NCBI GenBank assembly: GCA_009760855.2
Contig: WPIO01000080.1
Coordinates: forward strand, 1,320,001 to 1,384,000
DNA length: 64,000 nt
Direction: 5' to 3'
DNA from: Cristatella mucedo
Lineage: Eukaryota > Bryozoa > Phylactolaemata > Cristatellidae
Part shown: positions 34,669 through 43,216 of the stretch, one piece after another
Position numbering within the stretch: the stretch's first letter is position 1
Layout: every line of letters begins with the position of its first letter
The notes under the pieces: model-generated
What the model was told of the DNA's origin: nothing
The model's database searches: none
Seen by the model: only the letters and a program-made list of their open reading frames with translations
Position numbers and translations under genes: made by a program

Positions 34669-34688
34669 AAAATTTATATTTATATAGA

Positions 34689-34961
34689 ATGGATGTTTCA
34701 GGAATTCTTAGTTGTGAACAGTCAAGAGATATGGCTCTTAAAATTTGCCTACAAAAGTTAAAGAAAGTAGATCAAAGAGTTGTCAAGCATTCACTTGATA
34801 AACTTATTCCAGATTTAGATAGTTCGTATATTAGTGTTCTAGTTGAGATTTGTGATACTTGTGATAAACTAATGGAATGCAGAAGTAAAAATAAATGCAA
34901 TGCTGATAGAAGCAGAGAAAAAGTCAAAAACTCCAAAAACCAAACAAGGTGTTCAGATTAA
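34689..34961 (+). CDS. small protein, unknown, Cys-containing C-terminal half
   Basis: 90 residues with TATATAGA in front of the ATG. The N-terminal half looks helical (MALKICLQKLKKVDQRVVKH). The second half holds CDTCDKLMEC and a Lys/Arg-rich tail, which could bind metal or nucleic acid. It is intact as sequenced. No homologue is recognised. Confidence 0.65.
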   Translation: MDVSGILSCEQSRDMALKICLQKLKKVDQRVVKHSLDKLIPDLDSSYISVLVEICDTCDKLMECRSKNKCNADRSREKVKNSKNQTRCSD

Positions 34962-34997
34962 TTAATTTTGTATGTTTTTGTATAATAGGATAGGAAA

Positions 34998-35268
34998 ATG
35001 TCGACAGCAACTGAAGTAACTGATCCCAATCTTGCTACATCTGCAACTCTTCTGAAAGCATATGTTGACTACCTTGTAAAGTCTAGAATGACTGCTTATG
35101 ATCAACAGACACTCGACTCAGATATCTCAATTATGACAGATACATCTGTTAAAAAGTTTTATATTGATGAGTGCGACATTGAAGCACAAAAGGTAATCGA
35201 TTCTGGAATGGCAAGTATAAAAACTGACCTTGAAGCAACAGTTAGAACGAAAGTTGATACTCTTCTTG

Positions 35269-35300
<32 letters not shown>

Positions 35301-35541
35301 TCGTACACCTGGAGAAATCTCTAGCTATACTACATGGATTGCTAGTCAGCTACCAACACTTTCAACAGTTATCTCAGGCGTTGCAGGAATTAGACCTGAT
35401 ATTTCTGGAATTGTTAAGGATGAATGCCATGCAATTCTACCTGATATCTATCTCTGATGGAACTAGCGCCAGACAAAAGGCAGCGCTCGCTTGCTGTCTT
35501 GCTGCTCCAGTTTTTAATACAATTCCAACAACTACTTTATA
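34998..35541 (+). pseudogene. unknown protein, interrupted by (AAT)10
   Basis: It starts at an ATG preceded by 'ataggataggaaa', a variant of the start motif. The first 90 or so residues look coding (ATSATLLKAYVDYLVKSRMT). The frame then enters ten AAT triplets (35271-35300), read as poly-Asn. After the repeat the sensible reading moves to another frame (TPGEISSYTTWIASQLP), and again near 35445 (SARQKAALACCLAAPVFNT) before the stop at about 35541. The gene therefore has two frame changes, the first at the microsatellite. The C-terminal part carries a small hydrophobic patch. Family not recognised. Confidence 0.6.
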
Positions 35542-35561
35542 ATTAACTTATTTATATAGAA

Positions 35562-35926
35562 ATGAATGTAGAAACAAGAAGTAAAGATTGTCTAACAGCT
35601 GCACAAGGACAGCAGTTTACAAATATTAAAATTTGCTCATATCCAATGGGAAAAATAGAAGATATCAGAAGTACACTATTACAAGCATTAAAATTAGTTT
35701 TAGAATGCAAAGCTTTGATAGTAGATCATTCAGAAAAAGAAATGGCAAAAGTTAGAGATGGATCAATCTTTTCAGAGTTTCTTAAAGATTTGAAAATAGA
35801 TAAAATAAATAGTCTTAAATCAGAAGCATACTCTAAAAAATAGAGTTAACAAAACAATTAACAGGAAAAGAATGTAGTGCACCAACAGAGTTTATTAAAG
35901 AAATTTTAGAGTTTAACTATCTATAG
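35562..35926 (+). pseudogene. unknown small protein (one frameshift)
   Basis: TATATAGAA precedes the ATG. 93 residues are open (for example MGKIEDIRSTLLQALKLVLE). The reading then continues in another frame after the A run at 35836-35841 and ends at 35926, adding about 28 residues. Its tail overlaps by 14 bases the tail of the convergent fibre gene on the minus strand. It is mostly helical by composition. Function unknown. Confidence 0.6.
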
Positions 35927-36951
35927 TAATTAGGTTTTCTTCTGGATCTATACGAACATCAGCTAAAGTAATTTCAATAACACCTGAAGTACTTGGAGTA
36001 ATAAGATTATTATAGTTTAGAACAGGAAAATTGATAGTTATGTTTTAATTATCATTAGAAAAATCAAACTGTGTTACATGGTCACTTGATAATAACATAT
36101 AGTTATTTTCAACTCCATAATAGGTGATATTAAGAAGATTAGAAACAAAGAAATTTGGCGAGTAGATTTTGTGATAGTAATCTCTAACTAATTGAACTAA
36201 TCTCTAACTCTCTTCGTATACCACCAATATTTACATTAAATTTCATTTTAGCATCAAAATATTTTAGTCTAGTCATATTCACATCCTTTAATATAATCGA
36301 TTTTTCATTTATTTGTTTATCTATAACAGATAATTGTGAATCGTTTTCTATAAAAGTAGTTTTATTCATAGGTATATCTTCAGGAGCTAGCTTATAAATA
36401 TCCTTTATTCCTAATTTTATCTTTGAGTAATTTATTGGTATTTTACGTATATCAGATAATCTAGCCAAATAGATGTTTCTATCATCTGGTAGAAATTGCT
36501 CAAATATTGATAAAGCATCATAAGTTCCTAAATTTTCTATTTTTGTAAAAGTCAAAGAACCTGCAGCTCCACGATAAACATCATATGGTAGGTATGGCAT
36601 AAAACCATCATCTTTTTTTAAGCCAACATTTGTTTCACCATTAATATCGAATACACTTATTGTTAAATCACCATTTATAGTTGTATCACCTCTAAAATTT
36701 ACCTTAGTATCAGTGTACTCTTTTGTTGCAACATCATTTCCATTAATTGGATTTGTTACATTAACATATTTTTTTGAGTTTTCTAATATGATTCTTCTTA
36801 CAACTTGATCTGAATCTTTTCTTAAATAATTGGTATCAGCAAATGATTTTCCAACAGCTTCTAACGAGTCTATATTGCTTCCGAAATGTACTATTCTATT
36901 TTCATTCATATCAAATGTTCCAATCATTTGTAAATCTTTTCTGCTGAGCAT
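35913..36951 (-). pseudogene. phage-tail-fibre-like protein (fibre 1, broken C-terminus)
   Basis: An intact open part of 255 residues (36184-36951) has the short repeat typical of phage tail-fibre shafts: an 'MN.N.I' stretch followed by 'NP.N..D..TK.Y.D' (VTNPINGNDVATKEYTD). After about 36184 the coding signal continues in another frame with an extra in-frame stop near 36046, and finishes at 35913. Its ATG overlaps the stop of the upstream fibre gene (TAATG), and TATATAGAAG lies just upstream. The likely role is attachment or spike protein on the virion. The C-terminal part would be the receptor-binding or trimerising head. Confidence 0.65.
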
Positions 36952-37817
36952 TATAATACTTCTATATAAACATTAACATGTATTTCTCTATCTAAAAAAC
37001 CTGATCCTGATATAAAAATAGAACTAGCAACTATTTTTTTACTAGAATTTATTATATAACTACCAAACAACTGATCACTCTGCGCTGTTAGTGTTGATGG
37101 TGGTGGCATAAGTATTCTTGTTATTCCAGAAACTTCATACGTTACTCCAATAACAAATAGACCTCTTGGAATTTTAATCTTGTTAATATTAGTAACCCAT
37201 CTTCCATTAACTGTTTTGCCATATATTTGAGTAGTTAGTGAACCGTCCATAGTTCCTTTAAAATGTACAGCTGTAACATTTCCAATTGTTCTTCGTAGAT
37301 ATCCAAGATTTATTCCATCATTTGGATTAACAGGATCGTTTAATATGATAATTGGATTATTATTCATATTTAAAAATAAATTCGTTTGTCCACTATTAAC
37401 TTTTACAAAATTAGCATTCATATATGCAATAGTCGCAATGGTACTAAGTTCGGAATTAGTAATATTTAATGATCCTTCTACAAATAAAGATCCGTGAATA
37501 AACCCACCAGTTTTTGCTATTTTTTGTATCGGCACAATATTTCGTAGCAGCATCACTTGGATTAACAGGATTAGCAAGAGATCTATATCACTCTGTGATT
37601 GTTCATGTCAAGGTCGCCATCAGCAATTGTTCCTCTAGATATTTTTGTAACAAAGTTTGTATCGATATACTTTCTGTTTACAGCATCTGTAGAATCAACA
37701 GGATTTCCATGATTTTTTATTAGATTCTGATTCATATTTAAAGATCCATTCTTTATCTCCAGTCTCACGAATATAATTTTTTTGGCTAGATCCTTTTCTA
37801 CGATATCCAAGCGACAT
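36951..37817 (-). pseudogene. phage-tail-fibre-like protein (fibre 2, frameshifted)
   Basis: It starts after TATAGA at 37817. Several shaft repeats are visible in different frames: LIKNHGNPVDSTDAVNRKYI near 37690, a second around 37560 in another frame, and NNPIIILNDPVNPNDGINLG near 37330. A globular C-terminal domain follows (NKIKIPRGLFVIGVTYEVSG). At least three one-base shifts separate the pieces. The last part (36951-37577) is open for over 200 codons. It belongs to the same family as the flanking fibre genes, so this is a tandem series. Confidence 0.65.
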
Positions 37818-37818
37818 T

Positions 37819-38673
37819 CTATACAATAGTAATAATAAAATCAATATACGTAACATTACTAGCAACTGTTAGATTATTAATCATATAAGTGCATGATCCA
37901 TCAATATTTATTACTATTAGGAGAGTACCGGAAACGCCATAAGTGTTATCACTAGTTAACTCTAAAAACACTTCAGTAGTATTAGAACGCCAGAGTATAC
38001 TAGATACTGTTTGAAAGTTTGTTACTGGGCCACGAACAAAAGTTTTTAAAGGTGTTGCATAGCCGATTACACTTCCTTGCTGATTAAAATCTGCCATGTC
38101 TGCAGGAGTTGCTCTTAAAGTAGAACTTTCTGTTCCAGTTCCATTTACATTAATATTAAATATGTTTAGCGGAACAACACTTGAAGCATTTGTAAAAACA
38201 GTAAGTCTTAAATACAAAGTAGAACATTTATAAGAATCAACAGATTGCTTTGTTACAACATCTGAATTTTTCAAAGAGGTAATTCTGTTTGATCCTATAT
38301 CAAGAGTACTATTAGAGTTGCCATTGAAAACTTGACATACATTTTAGTAATCCATAGTTTATTACTTTGTAAGGTCTAGAATCTTGATATGTAGTTCCAT
38401 CAACAGAATTTCCTGATATACCAGTAACATTTTTACAGTTTAACTGAGATAGCCTTTTTGCACTATTCTTTGGAAGTAAGTCAGATAAATTAAAAACAGA
38501 AGCTATTTCTCCTGAAACATTAGTTGCAACAGTATTAAAGAAGTTTGAATTGAGAGCATAATCTAATCTTATTGCATCTCCATCATTTACTGGAAAACCA
38601 AGATTTGTAATGCTATTTCCATTGGCATCAAGATCACTAAAATATTACCATCAATCTTTGTAACATTTTCCAT
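37819..38673 (-). pseudogene. phage-tail-fibre-like protein (fibre 3, frameshifted)
   Basis: The start at 38673 is only 10 bases from the divergent start of the plus-strand gene at 38684, and the AT-rich spacer (tcttatatat) must serve both. Shaft-repeat words (DLDANGNSITNLGFPVNDGD) appear near 38600 one frame away from the ATG. A 151-residue open C-terminal part (37819-38274) looks like a beta-rich head (DGSCTYMINNLTVASNVTYI). Its TAG stop is the end of the TATAG motif that precedes fibre 2. Confidence 0.65.
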
Positions 38674-38683
38674 TCTTATATAT

Positions 38684-39778
38684 ATGAAGAAAATAAAAGG
38701 CGGAGATCTGAAATCTGGCCTAGATGCAACAAAAGAAGTGTTATCAGGAACAACAACAGCAACTGAGATTGGATCCAAAAGCAATTATAAAAGTTGCTCC
38801 TAAGATTGCAATGAAACTGAGTCTATATGCATCAAACAAGATTGCAACTATTGTTCCAAAAGTTTTGCAGTCATTTAAAGTAATTGGAACTGCTACAAAA
38901 GCACTTGGTGGAATTCTATCAGGAATAACAGGAATTGTAGATCTTGGTTTGTTTATAAAAGAGATTGTAGATGATATTGCTTCTGGAAAATATGGCAATG
39001 TCTTCTGGAAAACAATTGCAGAAAAAATAGAAGGACTGTCAACAATGGTGGCATCCTTAGAGGGTGGCTTTTACATAAACGAGATTTTGCTAGAAGCGGA
39101 AAGAGCTAAATCTGATTGGTACTTAGATCCTAGTAGATTTCTTTCAGAGACATTCGGAGAGGAAGTGAGTTGGGATGCTTCACAATTAGATACAAAGGCT
39201 TGTAGTAAGAATTTTCTTAAAGTAAGATCTGGCGGATTTCTGCCTGCAATTCCAGCTATTATAGCAAGTATAGCTTCTATTATTGGAGCTGTTGGTTTAG
39301 GTGTTTCAATGGCAGTATCAGTTGCAGGTTTGATTAAGAACATAATAGACAGTACAGTGTATACAGCTAAAGCACCAACAATGGATACGCATGAAGAACG
39401 AATGAGTGCTTTGAGTTTACAGAGTGAAAGATTAAAGAATGCAATTACAGACATAAAAAATATGATAGAACTACTTGATAGAAACATTGATATTGATTTG
39501 AGTGACAAAGTACAAAACTTGGAGGTGAAAAATAGATTAGATTATCTTAAAAGTGGAAAACAACTTGTAGAAGTATCAGGAGTTAGCTATTCGGACAAGT
39601 TAAAGGAAGATATAAAAAAGTAGAAAGTAGTACGATTGGAGGACGAAAGACCTGTAATTATCAAGCTGAGAGCGCAATGTTACTAGCTAATCTTTATGCG
39701 CAAGGCAAATCACAAGAAGAAATACAGAGAGAGATACTAAAACTCAGAGATGAGTTAAATTCTAGATGCCAAAATTAA
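38684..39778 (+). pseudogene. membrane-segment virion protein, adenoviral pX-like domain
   Basis: It starts MKKIKGGDLK, where IKGG|D fits the adenain cleavage pattern [M/I/L]xGG|x. After a frame change near 38780 a 300-residue frame follows (38724-39623). It has a first hydrophobic region (FKVIGTATKALGGILSGITG) and a second at SGGFLPAIPAIIASIASIIG. The second resembles in character the 'GGFLP + hydrophobic' domain described for adenovirus pX and its adintovirus counterparts. A coiled-coil part follows. After a second shift in the A run near 39615, a helical tail continues to 39778. The likely role is a core or membrane-active virion protein. Its stop overlaps the convergent HNH gene by 4 bases. 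Confidence 0.6.
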
Positions 39779-40342
39779 AAGTCTGTGTGGCGAACTATTT
39801 TGTAATCTTCTGTTAGAGAATAAGTAAAATTTATTCGCGCGAATTGTAAATGCAAGCCTATAGCTGCAAGGTCCCGAGTTTCAGCAGCGGCAACAGGATT
39901 GTTAAAATATCCTAGGTGATATCTAATTCCATCTATTGCAATACGAGCACTCCCCTTTCTAGTATTTGAATGCCAGTTTACGCCAATACATTTTGAAGTG
40001 CTATTTCTTCTTCTTCCTATATTTCTCATATTTTCTGATCTAGTTGCTTCACGCAAATTACTGAAACTATTATTTAGTTTATCGTTATCAATATGATCCA
40101 GCTCTCGCATAGGAAACTGTTCAGTCATAATCAACCATGCAAGACGGTGGGCGCGGTAGATTTTCTTATCTATCTTTATCTCTCTCTATAACCGCTATGA
40201 TGAATTCTTCCAGCAACACTTGCTGCTCTCTCTCTCTCTCGCTTTTCCTCCGAACTTTCGTTTTCCATAGGAATTCTCCAAAAAAAGGACGGTATTGCAA
40301 AAGTTCCAAAACCCTATCTCTAAAAGCCTCAACTTGATTCAT
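39775..40342 (-). pseudogene. HNH/AP2 phage-type homing endonuclease-like protein (frameshifted)
   Basis: The C-terminal 119 residues are open and diagnostic. They have the HNH core ELDHIDNDKLNNSFSNLREA followed by SENMRN and an AP2-like DNA-binding segment (GVNWHSNTRKGSARIAIDG and HLGYFNNPVAAAE). The preceding HRLAW motif, typical of the group, lies in the same frame just upstream (about 40150). Further upstream the coding signal shifts frame, crosses a (GA)n run near 40225-40245 and reaches an ATG at 40342. Such proteins are common in phages and are free-standing homing endonucleases, or sometimes host-takeover nucleases. No TATAG motif precedes this gene, which fits a late invader. Confidence 0.75.
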
Positions 40343-40397
40343 TTCTTGACATACAATAGATTAATTTGCCTTTAAATAAAAATTAATTAGTATAGAA

Positions 40398-41164
40398 ATG
40401 GAATATCACGGGGCAAAACTAAAGTTGTCAGATCATCAAGTAAAGCAAATTCATAATTCAGATAAACCTATTTCAATCAGACTAAAAAAGAAGACCTGTC
40501 AGGTTCTATTTCTATTTTTGTAACATAAACACAACTAAAAAAATTAGAAAAGTGTGGATCAAAAAACACTGGCTTGCAATTAAATCTTTCTCTTAAACAA
40601 CTGAAACAGAATAGAAAGGTTGGCAGTGCCATCGTGGATTTAATAAATAAACTGTCTGGTGGAAGGGAATTTCATCTGAAACTGCCAAATGGTATTAAAT
40701 CAGAGAATGTAGCAGGTGGATCATTCAACAATACTAGAAAATACTCATATGTGGGCCCAGGAACAAAATTCACTCAAAGGATGAATGAATCTTATGAAGG
40801 CGTAAATGATTTATACTGACGGGCTTTTATCCATGACCATGACTATACCGAAACTTCATCTATGCCTGAGCCTCAAAGAACAGAAATAAGAAACCTGTCA
40901 GACTTAGTTCTTGCTGAATCTGCTGCTAGAATTGCACTTGATCCAAGACAACCAAATTATGTACGTGAAGATGCTAAAACGGTTGCAGCTGTAATAATGG
41001 CTAAGGCAAAATTAGGCTTGGGAATTGGCGGAGCATTAAACGACTCATTTGCTACTGATTTTCTAAGAGATGAAGTAAGTAATCCTGATAGCCTAAATGA
41101 GATAAACAATTATGCTCGCGGAATCGTTGATAGAATGCTTGATATCACTCGGAAAAGGATCTAA
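40398..41164 (+). pseudogene. phospholipase A2-like virion protein (broken)
   Basis: TATAGAA lies directly before the ATG. A frame change occurs near 40530. From 40574 on, one frame reads YSYVGPGTKFTQRMN, a calcium-binding-loop pattern (YxGPGT), and then FIHDHDY, which matches the catalytic HDxxY. These are the signatures of the viral PLA2 domain known from parvovirus VP1 and some adintoviruses. A TGA (40818-40820) lies between the two motifs in the same frame, and the reading continues to 41164. The role would be endosomal membrane rupture during entry. The tail (GLGIGGALNDSFATDFLRDE) has no recognised domain. Confidence 0.7.
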
Positions 41165-41207
41165 AAAAATTTAACTTACAAACTAATTTTTATTTTTATA
41201 TTTATTT

Positions 41208-41696
41208 TTAAAACTCTGCTGGATTAAACATTGATCTCTTTGGTGAACTATAAACTTTTACTTGATCAATCTTTAGTCTAATATTTAATCTTTCTTCATT
41301 ATTATAGTATTCTTTTGAAACATAACTTCCATCAAGAATTCCAGTGATACAAACATCTTTTCCTAATTTTTTAATTACGTCTGCTGGACTAGATACTTTA
41401 ATTTGTTTACTATTCTCATCAAACATAACACTAGGTTTCTTTCCAAAATCAAATCTAATTCCAATTGTTGACCTTGCACTAGCATCAAATGCTTTGAAAT
41501 CTAATTGTTCACTCGATCTATCTACAATGTTTTGAATATAAGGAAGTGATTCTTCTGTTATATACATCCACGCGCTAAGATGAGGTTTTGAATCTTCTGA
41601 AACTTTTTCTTCAACATGATCGTGTGCAGGCTTTCCTTTTGGAATGACAACTGCAGAATTTTGGAGGACAACGGATTTCTTTTCTTGATTTTCCAT
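41208..41696 (-). CDS. small protein, possible OB-fold / ssDNA-binding
   Basis: An intact 162-residue frame with TATATAGA immediately upstream of the ATG. A low-complexity N-terminal third is followed by alternating beta-type segments (GIRFDFGKKPSVMF, VCITGILDGSYVSKEYY, LNIRLKIDQVKVYS) that look like an OB barrel, as in single-strand DNA-binding proteins. No definite family is recognised. With a DNA polymerase and nuclease in the element, an SSB role is plausible but is inference from pattern only. Confidence 0.6.
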   Translation of the reverse strand: MENQEKKSVVLQNSAVVIPKGKPAHDHVEEKVSEDSKPHLSAWMYITEESLPYIQNIVDRSSEQLDFKAFDASARSTIGIRFDFGKKPSVMFDENSKQIKVSSPADVIKKLGKDVCITGILDGSYVSKEYYNNEERLNIRLKIDQVKVYSSPKRSMFNPAEF

Positions 41697-41724
41697 TCTA
41701 TATAGTGGAAATATTTTATTTAAT

Positions 41725-42497
41725 TCAAATTAATAATCCTATGACTGTATCAAAATCAACAAATTCCATTCCATTAATTCAAGAAAGATTAAGGACCTCA
41801 TTCCACAATCCGTTTGATTAAACTTTTGCAGTTGAAACGTTTGAAAACTTGGTGTAACACCAAAATACTCAATTATTTCTGGCATTGGAGGAGCACCGAA
41901 CGAGTCAAAATAAAAACAGCGATCTCCTATTTTTTTAAGAGCTACCCAATGATATATTGCTAGATCTGATTTTCCAGTATTGCAAATAAGACACTCATTC
42001 TGTTCTGGAGAAATTAATTCATCTCTTGCAAATACACCTCTGAAATTTTTTATATCTAATTCTTTCACATAGTGATTTATTTCAAGGTCAGTTAGTGGTG
42101 TACTTTTTACTTTTTTTAAACTGTTGATAGTTGTTCTTAGTTCAGAAAGTATTTGTTCTTTATTCATCCCACCACCAAACTTTTTACCATCACTCAAAAC
42201 TCCGCCGCCAAACTGTTTACCATGAGCTAAAACTCCAGTACCTAACTTTTTACCATGAGCTAGAACTCCAGTACCTAACTTTTTCCCATGAGCTAGAACT
42301 CCAGTACCTAACTTTTTACCATGAGCTAAAACACGTTCACCAACACTTTTTAACTTAACAAACTTTGATTTTTTACTCTCACAAATCACATAAATTGCTT
42401 TAATCATTCCTCTAAGGCCTTTTGTACTATCAATCTCGACATACTCCTCATGAATGCTATTTGTAGGCTTTTTGCATTTCAAGCAGTAAATTTTCAT
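41725..42497 (-). pseudogene. adenain-like cysteine protease with internal 11-residue repeats
   Basis: Maturation protease of the virion (adenovirus protease / Ulp1 fold). The catalytic set is visible: His183 (YHWVALKK), Asp198 (FYFDSFG), Gln228 and Cys231 (FNQTDCG). The N-terminus has a small CxxC domain (YCLKCKK). Between them residues 55-111 are five tandem copies of an 11-residue unit, consensus GVLAHGKKLGT, drifting to GVLSDGKKFGG; this is unusual for the family. TATAGAA precedes the ATG. After residue 245 or so the expected C-terminus lies one frame away and would end at 41725; as sequenced the frame stops at 41739. Divergent from the ATPase gene, 34 bases apart. Confidence 0.85.
42172..42336. 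repeat. 33-bp tandem repeat inside the protease gene
   Basis: Five units of 33 bases around 'ccatgagctagaactccagtacctaactttttac', the left-hand ones (42172-42230) more diverged. The period is a multiple of three, so the reading frame is preserved. This is what one expects if the repeat expanded while the gene was coding. Confidence 0.9.
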
Positions 42498-42531
42498 TTC
42501 TATAATATAAAAACTTTTTTTAGCATAGGAA

Positions 42532-43182
42532 ATGTCTCTTCGAGTAAGGGCGTTTAATTTTGGACAAGATGTAGATACTGGTCATAAAGAACCATTGCCG
42601 AGTGTACCAATCAGAGCTTTAGTTTTAGGTCCAAGTGGTTCAGGTAAATCTCAACTCATCATGAATTAGATATTTTATGGAATGGTTAATTATGATTGTT
42701 ATAAAATTATTGCTTCAAGTTTAGATCAAAAGTTGTATCGCGGACTTATGTCAATGACAAAAGAAAACAAGGCTTACTCTTGGATTAACGGAATTGATGC
42801 TATACCAGAAGTAGACTCGTATAAGAACTGCAAGAATGTAGTTGTACTTGATGATTTAATGACAGAAGATCAGACTAAAATATTAGATTATTTCACACGA
42901 GGAAGACATAAAGGCCTGAATATTTTCTATCTTGCTCAAGGATTTACTAATGTACCTAGGAGAGAAATCAGAAACAATGTAAATCTAAAAGTAATCTTTA
43001 AGCAAAACACAACAGACATTGATTATATCCGTGATGCATATGTTGGAGATATTGATAAGAAACAATTTAGAGAATGGGTTAACTCTTTTACTAGAAACCG
43101 TTTTGGATATTGCATAATAGATCTAACAAAGACTGAATCGGAAGGAAGATTTTGGTCTGTTGATTCAGAAGCTAAGCAATGA
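42532..43182 (+). pseudogene. FtsK/HerA-type packaging ATPase (in-frame TAG)
   Basis: Genome-packaging ATPase of the A32/FtsK-HerA group. The Walker A motif is GPSGSGKS (near 42640), Walker B VVVLDDLM (42837), then a sensor-type stretch IFYLAQGFTNVPRRE (42928). A TAG at 42667-42669 interrupts the frame right after Walker A, and the remaining 166 residues are open to 43182. Total length, about 215 residues, fits the small Polinton ATPases. The upstream motif is a variant (CATAGGAA). It is read away from the protease gene. Confidence 0.85.
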
Positions 43183-43216
43183 ATGAAATGTTTTAATTAT
43201 TATTAGATATAGTAAA

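Noticed and set aside
39775-40134. Reading the HNH protein as a complete 119-residue gene starting at a TTG
   Set aside because: The HRLAW motif, normal for the group, lies upstream in the same frame, so the open part is only the C-terminal portion of a frameshifted gene.
42131-42358. Plus-strand Tyr/His/Leu-repeat frame
   Set aside because: Antisense shadow of the 33-bp repeat in the protease gene.
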